From Molanna angustata (taxonomy: Eukaryota > Arthropoda > Insecta > Trichoptera > Molannidae), in NCBI GenBank assembly GCA_963576475.1, contig OY754972.1, forward strand, positions 31,047,107 through 31,111,106: a DNA stretch of 64,000 nucleotides. Direction: 5' to 3'. Positions within the stretch are counted from its first letter, which is position 1. Each line of letters opens with the position of its first letter. The notes under the pieces are model-generated. The model saw only the letters and a list, made by a program, of their open reading frames with translations, searched no databases and was not told where the DNA came from. The translations under genes and the position numbers were made by a program. This document shows, piece by piece, positions 43,885 through 57,092 of the stretch.

Positions 43885-44929
43885 GAGATAATGTGGGTAA
43901 TTGTTTTTTTTTCTGAAATTGTTTTTTATGTATGAGAAAATTCGTGAATTCATTCAAAAATGATATGCTATCAAACCAACTTCCAACATCGAATTAAAAA
44001 TTTACCTTTTCATGTACTTAATAAATCATTAATTACTTTATTTCAAAAATATTTTACTAAATTGTTTTAAATTTATAATCGGTTTCGATTCTCACTCTAA
44101 AATACTAAATTTGTTTATTATTATTATTTGACCTTAGTGCTGTCATTGAAAGGTGACATTTATATAGTAAACATTTTTTATCCAGTTTATATATTTTATA
44201 CTGAAAAAAAATGTTTTTATACTATGCATTTCTCAAAACGATCAGATTTTATATATAAATAATTTATATTTAATTAAATAAAAATAGGGGATGGGGTAGA
44301 AAGAAACCTTCATTATAAAAAAAATGTTTTTAGAAATAGAAGGCACACAAAACATTTTAGTGTAACTTAAATTATGTGGAAACAAAAAAAAATGAAAGAC
44401 AAATGTGCGACATACAAATACAAAATTATAATTATAAAAAAACAAATAAGAAAATCAAAATTTTTAATTTAGGTATGTGATGAGTTTATTCAAAGAACAA
44501 TAGTTATAAATAAATTGTTATTGTTGTGTGATGTTTACAACAAAAGTGTTTTTTTTTCAAAGACGTAATTTTTAACGTATTATTTATTTGTTTTTAAAAC
44601 ATGTGCACCGTTAACATATATTATATTTACGTTTTCAAACTGAATAATTATATGATATACTGACCAATAAAAAGTGATACTGTAATCATAACTAACCTCA
44701 CTTTCTTTGCCGGTTTTCAGCTTAATCCCACCGAACAAAATAATATCGGGGCAAAATTTAAAATAATTTTTTTTAAAATAAATAAACACTCGCCACTTTT
44801 ACCAACACTCGCAAACACTCGTTACAATTGGAAATGTACAACGACCGGCCGATTATTTGTCGTGTGTCAATTTATATTTTGTTTTCTTTTTATTTATTGA
44901 CAATTGCGTGTTACGTGCGTAAAAGTATG
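43885..44929. other. AT-rich intergenic, nothing recognised
   Basis: No exon with convincing codon use. Short frames on both strands are low-complexity F/K/N-rich and look accidental. Confidence 0.4.
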
Positions 44930-45080
44930 GAAAAAGCGCGCGTGGAAAATAGCGATACGTGCATCTAGTACCACGGACTGTCGCCTACTTGTTCGGAAGG
45001 ACGAAGCAAGGTCGTGTCGGACCCACGAAGTGAGGGGCGAGTACTAGAGCGACACGGGACTAAATGAAATGGAAAGTAAG
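44930..45080. other. GC-rich island, possible 5' exon or promoter
   Basis: This 150-base stretch is unusually rich in G+C and CpG ('AAGCGCGCGTGG', 'GACTGTCGCCTAC', 'AAGGTCGTGTCGGACCC'). A splice-donor-like AAAGTAAGC follows at about 45073 on the plus strand. It does not match any repeat in the window. It may be an untranslated first exon, or a fragment of an unknown element. Confidence 0.3.
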
Positions 45081-45943
45081 CACTTGCACAAAAAAAGATT
45101 CAAACATGGAAGGGAGACACAGTCGATCTTCTGTATTATTAAGCAAACATTTTGTCAAACGCGTGTTTTTCTTGACATGAGTGGTTGTATGTTGCTTACT
45201 ACTAAACGTCTCATTCCATTATTAAATTTGCAGTGTCCCATTAAACACATCCAAAATAGATGCAATTAGCATTATTCAGGATTATTTTGAATATTAGGAT
45301 ATAGTAGCAATTATAATATTAATTTCTTGCGATATAAAGAAGAAAGCGTGGGTTATTTTTAGTTACGGCGCTGAAGTCGAAAATCAGTTTTCTGTGCGCA
45401 ATTTTTGTCTGCTACGTGCGTTCTTCAGAATTTCAGCATGAATTTCAGAACTCTTGCGTGTTGAGTATGCTCCTCGCGTTCAGGCGATATTCGCGATGAA
45501 TTGGCGCTAATAAAGATTCATCTTATGAGTATGAGACACGAAAATAATTTCCAGTTGTATTTTGTGCCTTTTGATGTCAAACCCTTTGGAGATGTTTTCA
45601 AAACTGCTTTATGAATATAACAGAAAGTTTATGGTAAATCTATAGAACGTTGAACTTTGCTAGGACTAGTAGGACAATGCTAGTTATATTGAGAATTATT
45701 TCTAAACCTATCAGCTATTTTTTTATTTAAAATTATATTATTCTCGTAAAATATTAGGTATAAAATTATGTAAAACAAATGAGAGTGAATTTTTTTATTA
45801 AAATACACAGCGCGTATTTTTATGCATAACCAGAGCACTTTAGATAAATAACATTTATTTGAATACTAACGTCTACAATCCGCATTCACCTGTTTCCGGT
45901 TTAGTAAGTCAAAGTTTCCGGTTGGCTCTCTGGTTGGGATAAC
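45081..45943. other. Intergenic, nothing recognised
   Basis: No supported feature. Confidence 0.4.
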
Positions 45944-46153
45944 CTAGTCTTCACACCATTTTTGTAAACCTAACCTACAAAAGTTTGGTAAAAATAGGTT
46001 GGTTAGGTTTGTTTTTAGTTATAATTGCGACTGGCGTGAGCCAGTTGCATTATATATTAAAAAAAAGTAACTAAAATATTAAAATAAATGACTAAATTGG
46101 TATTTTTACCAAACTTTTGTAGTTTATGTTTAAAAAAAATGTGTGAAGACCAG
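45944..46153. mobile_element. Hairpin MITE, 210 bp
   Basis: The left arm (from CTAGTCTTCACACCATTTTT, about 53 bases) is repeated in reverse on the right, ending GTGTGAAGACCAG, with about 80% identity. Both arms contain 'TACAAAAGTTTGGTAAAAAT'. The loop is about 100 bases. Confidence 0.75.
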
Positions 46154-46782
46154 GCAATCCGTTTGGTTGAGATCTCATAGAATTCAAATGAGCTGTGAAA
46201 TTTTATATTAAATGCGAAAATTAAAAAAAAATATATTTATAATTCAATTTATAAAGCAACTCGCTCACGCGAGTGCAATTATCATTATAGACAAACTTAA
46301 ACCTAACCTAAGAATGCAGAAAAGAAAAGCTGGGACTAGACGCTACTATTTGAATCACTTCTATTTTCCTGGAAAAACCGGGAAAATTGAACAAATAATA
46401 CAAGGAACAAGCAAGGATATACGCCCTGTGATCGTCGCCGAATCGAATAGAATTCTGTGTGGGATGATTGCATTTGCATATTTATTCGTAAAGCATTAAA
46501 AACTCATCAAAAATTGGTAAAATATCGAGTTGATTGATGTCATCATAATCTCAACTCATCATGAAAATTAAAGTTGCAAAAGAAAATATAATTTAATGTT
46601 TTATCGGGAAGAAATAGATGTATAAAATCGTATAGATTAATAATAATATGGGAAAAGTGTAATTTGATTGGATGATCTATGAAATATATTGTTAACTTAT
46701 AATTCATTAGAAAGCTTCCTTGAGAATTTTAGTAGGTATGTAGATTAATTCAATTCAGAATTCTGAATTGGAGACCCTATCA
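46154..46782. other. Intergenic, nothing recognised
   Basis: A 95-codon frame at 46212-46499 (+) is present but has no recognised similarity. I do not call it a gene. Confidence 0.35.
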
Positions 46783-47937
<1,155 letters not shown>

Positions 47938-48095
47938 TAATAGAAGAAGTGTATGGAGACCACAGAGGAGATGGACTGACGATATTGTCCAACTGGTGGG
48001 ACATGGGTGGAAGCAGAGTACCCAGGACAGAGAGAAATGGAAAACCCTGGGAGAGCAGTGGAGTGAAAGGGGCTAAAAAGAAGAAGAAGATGTAG
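47938..48095 (+). pseudogene. RTE-type LINE, terminal remnant with (GAA)n tail
   Basis: The plus strand reads 'VWRPQRRWTDDIVQLVGHGW' then 'QDREKWKTLGEQWSE', the last ~45 codons of an RTE-like protein, followed by AAAAAGAAGAAGAAGA. It abuts the Helitron's 3' end exactly. Confidence 0.8.
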
Positions 48096-48898
48096 ATTAT
48101 AATGAGAATATGATATTTAAATATAAAATAGACTGGTGTTGGATTGAAATAACATGTGTCAAAAATGTTCACACTAAAAGAAATTGATAAACAAATTTAG
48201 GTAAGTACCTACTTTCCTATATATTATTTTATTCAATGTCACTGCACCAAGTCATTACTAATAATATGAACTTGAACTAAAAATAAGAATAACACTATAA
48301 TATTATTATCTTCGTACCATATTATGACATGTATGTACATATGTATGTATATCTATTGATAAAATATATAACCAGTTTTTACACGTGATTATGGAAACAT
48401 CTGGAGTTTTTTACAGATGTATTGATTACTTTGTTTTGTTATTGTTAAATTTTGGGTTTTTGTATTATAAGTGTTTAAGTATTATATGTAGATAGTGTAT
48501 GTTATGTAAACACTGTATTTTAGAAATGTTACTAAATGATAATTTGAAATATATTATTATCCAACTGACAATTTTCTAAGTAGAATTTATTTCTCATAAT
48601 GAATCGACAGTGTGTGCATGCATGCGTCCGTGCGTGCGTGTGTGTGTGTGGGTTTATGTGTATATAATTATATACTTATAGTTTTTCTTTCTTTATGTAC
48701 TTTATTTTGTATTTATTTATTTATTTATTTATTTATTTTATTCTTGTACATTGTATCTGATATTGGTTTCTATGTATAACTTTTATTTTTAGTTTAAAGA
48801 TACAAATTCCATATTCGAGTTTCAATACATACCAAATACAAGGTAGGTATATATTGAAATTCGAATATAATTGTGTTAGGACGTATTGTATTATAGTA
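48096..48898. other. AT-rich intergenic with a short Helitron-like start
   Basis: Near 48561 'ATCCAACTGACAATTTTC' followed by a CGTG/GTGT tract (48615-48660) resembles a decayed Helitron 5' end. A (TTTA)n run lies at 48713-48740. No exon is visible. Confidence 0.4.
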
Positions 48899-49324
48899 AA
48901 ATGTATTTCGAATCTACCATTGGAAAACTTGTTTCCGGATCATGCGCAATGCACACTCGTTTAGCGCCGGCGCCAAAAACCGATAATCAGCTGATTCCAA
49001 TCTGTGACGACTTGGACTTACCAACAAACGTCAGTGACACGCGTTATCTAATATGTAATACCGGCGTTTTGTATTTCACCTTAAATTAACGGACAGATGG
49101 AGATATTTTATAAAATGTCCTAAATTTCCGTCTAAGCACAATGATAACCGCCACATTAGGACATAAGTTAGGTTAGTTTTATCGACACAATACCATATAA
49201 CCGCATTGCAGTATTTTGGTTGTTGAAAATTAGATAGGTACATTTATTATGTAATTTTTTTTAATATAATATGCAAATCTGTGATACTACGGAAACACAC
49301 GAAAATGACGCCGAAAATAATGCG
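48899..49324 (+). promoter_or_regulatory. Candidate promoter and 5' exon of the DIPK1-like gene
   Basis: This stretch is richer in G+C than its surroundings ('TTTAGCGCCGGCGCC', 'ATAATCAGCTGATT'). It ends with a donor consensus GCG|GTGAGTTT at 49324. It is about 1.7 kb upstream of the next acceptor (ATTCGCAG|, 50990). A short ATG frame at 49271 would not continue into the kinase frame, so if this exon is real it would be 5' untranslated. This is inference from composition and splice signals only. Confidence 0.3.
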
Positions 49325-50217
49325 GTGAGTTTATTTTTAATTATTCCAAAGATTATATTTGTTTACTAAAAATATTAAATTAATAATATATGCTGAGTTC
49401 ATTGATTATGATAAACATAACATATTATATATCTTTAGAATAGATTAAACGCCAATTTAAGAGGTAGGTAGGTACTAGGTATATATATTTTTTCCATAAC
49501 TGTCTAAACAGTTGTTAACAATTTTCATCAATAATTTATAATTAGTTTTACTTTTAATACCAAAATAACAAACGAACTAAAAATGAATCGGTCATAGATA
49601 ATTGAATTTTATACTATATTTTTAGTACCTCAAAACGAGGCTAGTTCAATTGATAATTTTACATTTTCTTTAACTATGTAGAAACGAGAAGGTTCTATCC
49701 AATGCAAAACTCTCCGCTAAACAATATAATAATAATTAAACAATTGGTGTACCTAACTAAAGTTTCAACGATGCTTATTTCTTTTATACATTTGAAAATC
49801 TCTGAAAGAAATTTCCACTAAACAATATTTTCAAAACGCAATTGTACTGAAGTATTAAAATTTTCATATGAGAAATAATTTTGAGCTTTGGCAAATGAAT
49901 ATACCTAGAGAGTAACTCTAATTAGGGATATTATATAAAATATCTAAATTAGGTAATTCATTCTTCATAAATAATATCAATGTGAATACGTCATCATCAT
50001 AATATTTATAGTTTACACTCTCTACACGATAAAATATGCTAGAAAATTGATAAGCCATAACAATGCACTATCAATTATTTATTTATTTATCGTATGATAT
50101 AGTGAATACATCAAAATCAAACCAACAAACACACAGTTAAACATAAACGAAATACTATCACACACTCAGTTCGAGGGCTCCGAGCCAGTCCACAAATGCA
50201 GGTGTCGGCTCGCAAAT
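49325..50217. other. AT-rich, probable intron
   Basis: No supported feature. Confidence 0.35.
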
Positions 50218-50517
50218 ATCCGTCTTTGGGCCCTCATTCGAACTTGCTGAACTTAAAAAAAATTTTAAAAATAGAAAAGCTTGCTGCCTAGATAATATAT
50301 TCCCAGATTTTATTACCTATGCAGGACCAAATATCAGAAAGTGGCTCCTGAACTTCTATAATGACATATTATCAACAGGAAAATTACCTAAAGCTTTCAA
50401 GAAGACGAAGATAATTGCTATTCTTAAACTAAATAAATCTCCAGAGGCTCCCGAAGGTTACCGTCCTATCGCCCTTCTCAGCATTTGCCTCAAATTATTC
50501 GAAAGACTATCAATTAT
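50218..50517 (+). pseudogene. LINE reverse transcriptase fragment (N-terminal part)
   Basis: The frame reads 'ELKKNFKNRKACCLDNIFP', 'WLLNFYNDILSTGKLPKAF', 'TKIIAILKLNKSPEAPEGY' and 'RPIALLSICLKLFERL'. This is the fingers region of a LINE RT before the first catalytic aspartate. Both ends are cut. It differs from the other LINEs in this window. Confidence 0.8.
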
Positions 50518-51024
50518 AAATATATTACAATATTATTATTTTTTATTTATTAATAAATAGAACCAACAGTTTATAATGGTTTTAACAAAGGTATATTAAA
50601 TTACGAATTATGTTATAAACCTTTTCAAGGCGATTATAGTAGGTATAACTAGTTAGGTAAAATATTAAGCAAATGCTGGAGGAAGATAAAAATATTGTTA
50701 AAACGAAAAAGAGCAAAAAAATAACAAGTTCATTACTAAGCCATTTATCCGCAAAACATTTTGTCATTTGTATTAAATTCATAAAAACAGTTTTAAACGG
50801 TGAATAAGAGTAGGTATTTTCACTACATACAGTTTGCAAATCTAAAGCCTATTTGGGTATTAAAATATTGTTACAAGTAAATGCTTCTTAAGCATTTCAT
50901 AACTTTTGGGACAAATACGTTCATGAAATAGTCCCGTAAATGTTTTTCCAATGACAAATATTTAATATTGTTCCTGTATAACATTCGCAGTCAGTGACGG
51001 AGTGGTCAAGTCGGTGTCAAAGTA

Positions 51025-52517
51025 ATGCGGGGCCTTCGACCGTGGAGACCGGGTCGGCGGATGTTGGGAGCCCTAGGACTGGGTATGGTAGCAGGAGGCG
51101 CCGCTCTAGTGCTTCGCTGGGGCCTTCTCTGCACCAGCGCCATCGTGTGGCAAAGGGTCAACAGAGTGGTAAGATTTTGATTCAAATGGTGTGGACATGA
51201 AAAGAACGAACAAAGAAAAATATGAATATAAGACACTTGAATTATGATCCATAATTCCCGGATATGACTCCTAATAGTCCCAGTTTAATGTTGTAATTTT
51301 AAGCTGTGGTTATAGTACAATCGACATCATTATTTACTAGTTTTCAAAATATGCCAGGCATAATAATTTTCAAGAATGTTTTATGAGTCGGTGCATGATT
51401 GTTAGAATGTTTGCTAAAATATAGATTTGAATTTACTTATATTCTGGGAGAAATCTTCTTTTGACATTAATACATAGATAAAATTATTGATCATAATAAT
51501 ATACAAAATGCCTATAGGTATATAAATACCAAAAAGGTACTAAAAGTTTTGTTTTTGTTTTAGTGCATAGAGCACATGTCTGGTGAAGCACTCGGTAACC
51601 TATGTCAAGCACTTTGCATCCTGAACGATGTACAATCCGTATCCTGCCATCACAATCTTGGTAGTTCTGAATCAGCCTTTACCGGTCACTGGAACAGCAA
51701 AAGACTCCTTTTCAAATCACCCAGGAAAACGACAGTGTTCGAACCCAAAGCTCTCTACTGGGTAGATGAAAAAAACATAAGACACTACCCGTCAAACGCC
51801 GAGTTCAAAAAAATGATCAAAGAACTGGTGATGACAAAGGTAAATATATCGATATCTGATGATATAGCTGAAGATCTGGGTCAACTTCCTAAAGGAGACA
51901 CCGAGCATCTATTTAATCGTCACGACGACATCATCCAAAGAACCATTGAAATGGATAATATATGGGTCCTTCTGCAAGACTCTGATTACATCCTCACAAT
52001 ACTCTATTCAAGAACCGATCTGTTTCCAAAAAGAGTCGGAACATGTGGAACGATATATGCCGTGGAGCACGCGGAACCGTTAAAAGCACCGTCGGCCCTC
52101 TTCGCCTTGGACGAAAGCAAGGAAGAATGGGAGAGGCGCTCTCGTTTAGCGGTCCTAATACTGGAGCTGCTGGATAAATTTGAGAAAGCCAAGTTGAGAA
52201 TCTGCAATGTGGAGCTGTCGCATTTTGGATCTTCGGGCGGTAAGTTGAAATACCTAGAGTTGAGCTCGATCAGGTCCAAGGGAACGGCTTGTTATCCCGG
52301 CGAACGAGGAAACAAGGATAATCTGCAAGCAGTTTGTGAAAGAGTGTATCTCGGGTGGGTCGTAAGAGCACGAATAGTCGTTCCGGGGCTTTTGGTTTCA
52401 AAAAGAGCACCGACGGCACTCGCCACTATATTGAGGAGGTGCGCAGATCCGGAAGCCCCCGTTCCTTCAAAAGAACTCAAAAGAGCTTTGTACAACACCC
52501 TCGTGAAGAAACATTAA
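51025..52517 (+). CDS. DIPK1/FAM69-like divergent protein kinase, two exons
   Basis: Exon 1 is 51025-51168, exon 2 is 51564-52517, joined in phase 0 (donor GTG|GTAAGA, acceptor TTTTGTTTTAG|TGC), giving 365 residues. The ATG at 51025 is the first after an in-frame TGA at 50995. Residues 1-12 are basic (MRGLRPWRPGRR), 13-42 hydrophobic, so a type II membrane protein of the secretory pathway is expected. The lumenal part has the paired cysteines 'NLCQALC', 'LLFKSPRK' (a candidate ATP lysine at K99), 'GTCGTIYAVEH', 'RLAVLILELLDKF', 'LRICNVELSHF' and 'LKYLELSS'. These blocks follow the order of DIPK1 (FAM69) kinases in the ER/Golgi. Where the family has the catalytic and the metal-binding aspartate, this protein seems to have N263 and E280, so it may be a pseudokinase. 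AATAAA overlaps the stop. Identity rests on motif memory. Confidence 0.65.
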
Positions 52518-53248
52518 ATAAATAGATATTAATTCTTTAAATTGATCTGAAAATTTATTGACATGCACGATGTTTTTTTCGACTTTTCAAACATTGAATA
52601 GAACATTATTTATGAAAGGTATTTGAATGCATGTTTCAAATAGTTTATGTTAGGTATACTAGTTTTAATATAAAACGGTGCTAATAATTCAATTTTGATC
52701 TAATAAAAAGTATGACTAATTCAGATATATTTTTGTAGCAATTATTTTTTTCGTCTTTTGACATAAACACGAGTAGGTTTAGAAAGTAATAATTTTCATT
52801 ACTCTGCACTGAAACTTATCATTTTTAATTGTGTATTTAATAAGTCGCCGGCCAATCCTTTAAAAAATCGCGTTCTATTATTTTTTCATGCTTATTAAAA
52901 TAGGCGTCAATTTTGTAGTAAAATGATTTAAATGACTTTCCATAAGTAGAATTTATTTTTATTATAACTCTTTATTATCTATAAAAATGATTTTTAATGT
53001 ATATTCGATGGCCTTTAGCAAAGTGATCAAAATATTCTTCCTTTAAATTAGATTATAGAATCAAAATAATGGAAAATTAAGTGTTCACGTACTATTTTGT
53101 CATAAATGATGTGTATTTTCATCGTTTATGATTATTATTTGGCGATTTATTTGTACTCTCCACTACAATTTAATAGGGGAAAGTTATAATTTTGTTTAAC
53201 GATTTTGTATGTATGACGTAAGTATCGAATTTTATTATATACAACCAG
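52518..53248. other. 3' flank of the gene, nothing recognised
   Basis: AT-rich sequence. Besides an AATAAA directly at the stop codon no further signal stands out. Confidence 0.4.
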
Positions 53249-53381
53249 GGGGGCAAGTCTGGTCCGACCAGATCTATGACATCTAAACATATAGAACTCC
53301 ATATGATAATTATATCCATGATATGGGTACCTAATCACTAGGGTTTTGATTTCGCCGGTCGGACCAGACTTGCCCCCCAGG
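53249..53381. mobile_element. Hairpin MITE with GGGGGGCAAG ends, copy A
   Basis: The left end GGGGGGCAAGTCTGGTCCG is repeated exactly in reverse at the right end (CGGACCAGACTTGCCCCCC). The interior reads 'AACTCCATATGATAATTATA' and 'CATGATATGGGTA'. It is an internally shortened relative of the copy at 63319-63503. Confidence 0.8.
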
Positions 53382-53462
53382 AGTTTTTCGCTGATTTAAA
53401 ATAAACAAAATATCCTGTTTAATATTGTATTCTGATTATTAAATGCAATATATTATGTTTTA

Positions 53463-54339
<877 letters not shown>

Positions 54340-54505
54340 TCGAATCATCTCAAGGCCAATTAACTTGCTTTTCAGGCTAATTAAAGTAATTATCTTGCTC
54401 GTCTGGCTAATTAACTCAACATCAGGCTGATGATTAACTTGCTCGTCAGGCTAATTATCTTAGAATCAGGCTAATTATCTTAGAATCAGGCTAATTATCT
54501 TGCTC
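54340..54505. repeat. Short tandem repeat rich in TAATTA
   Basis: Seven to eight irregular units of the type CAGGCTAATTATCTTG lie head to tail, some with TAATTAACTTG. TAATTA is a core for many homeodomain proteins. The units are 16-25 bases and resemble degraded minisatellite. Confidence 0.7.
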
Positions 54506-55839
54506 ATTGGGGTAGTTTAGAAGTTAAGTCCGAAACCGGTAGTGAGATTTAAAAAATTGTATTTAATACGCAATTTTATTTACGCAAAATTATAAAAAAA
54601 CAAGTAATGTTTATTATAAATTACAACAAAGAAAATGATTTCATATTTGATAGGAAGAGGAATTTGGTAATTAAACTTGCCACTTGCGGAGGGGTACCTA
54701 CATAGAAATTTTTATTATAAAAATGATCAGATTAATCTGGTACACCAGATTGACAAAATTACATGTTTGATTTTGCAGTAAAATTATTCGTAGTTAGCAA
54801 ATTTTTAGTCGATTTCTTATATTGGTTTGATTTCATTTTATTTTCCTAGCGCTATAGACGTCATGAAAGGGGATTCAATCTTCATTATATATTTATAGCG
54901 CCGAACCCTGAGTCATTGATTTTTAATAACTGGAGTAATTAGTTTTTTGCAGATGAAAATATGTAGGTAGGTACATTGTTTTGCTTAAGTCAATAAAGTT
55001 TAGAAATTTTAAGTATATTTTTACACTCAATTGTATAACGTCAATTTCATACGTAAATAATAATTAATCAACTTATTTAAATTAAGTTTGTCTCCTTAAT
55101 CATTTTACTTATATTGTATTTTACAAATAAGCAAACGAATTTCATACTTTGTTTTGACTGTGGCACTCGCAAAACTAAATGGAGATGTTGATTTTTACGA
55201 AATTCAAAAAAGTGCAAATATTTCGAAATCGATTGACTTTTTATTATTATAGGGTCATATTTCGATATTCTGGTCAGTTATGAGTTGGTCTATCACTCCT
55301 TCAAGGGATGACGTTGATTGGCAGGACATTCTGTACATGATATTAGTCAAAATAAACATTTCAGTATTTTCGCTACTATACTATTTAGAAATTAACTTAA
55401 AATTATTAATATTAGAACATTTTAGATACATGTTACAAAATGTATCAATTAAAAAATATACTTTAATTAAATATTGATCTAGCGTCAAATTGATATCAAA
55501 ATATAGGACCAAATTTTAAATTAGGTACTTATTTGAGTAGCTGATAGTTATTGATGATTTTTCAAAAAAATATCAAAATTAGATAGATGTATCAAATTAA
55601 AAATCAACTGTATGCGAATCTTTATTTAGTTAGTAATCAATGATATTTAAATGAAGAATAAAATCTAATCTCTTGTGGTAAAAACATAGTAAAAACATAG
55701 CCAATGGTACTTTTCATGGTACAATTATCGTTATAGAACTTATGTATATGTACTAACAAATTAATATAAATATAGAACTTTTAATAGAGCATTTCGTAAT
55801 TTAAATTCGAAAATCGATATAGGTATTATAAAGTACCTA
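54506..55839. other. AT-rich intergenic, nothing recognised
   Basis: No exon, RNA gene or bounded repeat could be supported. Confidence 0.4.
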
Positions 55840-56660
55840 ATGTTATCATCATTGGCGCTACAGCCCTGTGTGGGCCCTGGCATCCTCCAGAATCCTTCTC
55901 CAACCATCCCTATCCTCCACCGCTCTCCTCCAGTTTGCTATTCTGATCGCCCTTATGTCGTCTTCTATGTCATCCAGCCATCAGCTTGGGCTTGGATTGG
56001 TATTAAGAACCTTTTTGGGGACACGATCATCATTCATCCGGATGACATGTCCCAACCACTGCAGTCTACGTACTTTTATGACTTGTACAATGTTTGGTTC
56101 GTCATATAATGCCTGTAGTTCATAATAAATCCTCATCCTCAAAAGTCCATTATCATTTACTGGACCAAAAATCTTTCTCAGGATTTTCCTTTCAAATATC
56201 AAGAGGCTATTTTCGTCTCTTTTTCTTAAGACCCAGCATTCAGCTCCATACACTACGACAGGTCTGAGAAGAGTTTTATTAATCAGGATTTTTGTTTTCC
56301 TTGTTAGTATTTTGGACCTAATTTGCTTTATTAGACCATAATAACACCTATTGCCAGCGGCCAGTCTTGCCTGTGCTGCAATTATTTTCATGAGTCAAGA
56401 TAGCGCCTAGATAGCAAGAAGAGTCAACCGATTCCACTGCATTTGTTTCTACATCTATTTTGCTATCATGTATTTGGTTTTTGGTGTGTGTTAATTTTAA
56501 AGCCAAGCATGCCTTTTTTCAAGCCTGCGAAAGTCATCCTTCATCCTCGGAAGAGTTCTTGATATTAGGTCTAAGTTGTCTGCATATCCCAATATTTGAC
56601 TACAATTTCTGAATATAGTCCCAGATATCTCTATCTTTGCCTCTCTAATAACCTTTTTCA
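55840..56660 (-). pseudogene. RTE-type LINE, decayed 3' part
   Basis: In reverse, 56391-55981 reads 'RLAAGNRCYYGLIKQIRS', 'KTLLRPVVVYGAECWVL', 'FERKILRKIFGPVNDNG' and 'RRLQWLGHVIRMNDD'. Downstream in another frame comes 'RPKLRWMDDIEDDIRAI'. Upstream, after stops and shifts, 'KVIREAKIEISGT' and 'LGYADNLDLI' (active site with one changed residue) are still readable. At least three frame breaks show it is dead. Its subfamily differs from the (GAA)n-tailed copies. Confidence 0.8.
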
Positions 56661-57092
56661 GGTTATAAAGTAATGTATTATATCTTTTATTTTTGATTTA
56701 TGTTATAAGAAACTTAAACAAAATTTTAAATATTCATAAGTAATAATATACCTAACCATCATTTTTTGTCAAAAAACATTTAGTAGGTATATAAAATGTC
56801 AAGTTTTATTGTTTCAATAATTATTTTTATCAGATTAGGTGGCCAATTTTTATTAGTTCAGTGTTTAATAAAAATTTTGATGTTTTTTCGTGATTATACG
56901 ATCGCTTATAGATTATTTTTACTATATAGTTATGATTTAAATTTTTAGACTCAATCGGGGAACAATAAATGAGGTTATTGAAATATTTTAGGAAACAGAA
57001 AATTATAAACAATAATAAAAAACAAATCTTAATTAGCTAAAAACTAGGAACATTATAGTGTTCGTTCTATAGACTGAAATAGTCTTCTTAAC
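56661..57092. other. AT-rich intergenic, nothing recognised
   Basis: No supported feature. Confidence 0.4.

Noticed and set aside
52238..52250. Splice donor GGCGGTAAGTTG inside exon 2 of the kinase gene
   Set aside because: The reading frame and the expected family motif order continue straight through it, so it is most likely a cryptic donor.
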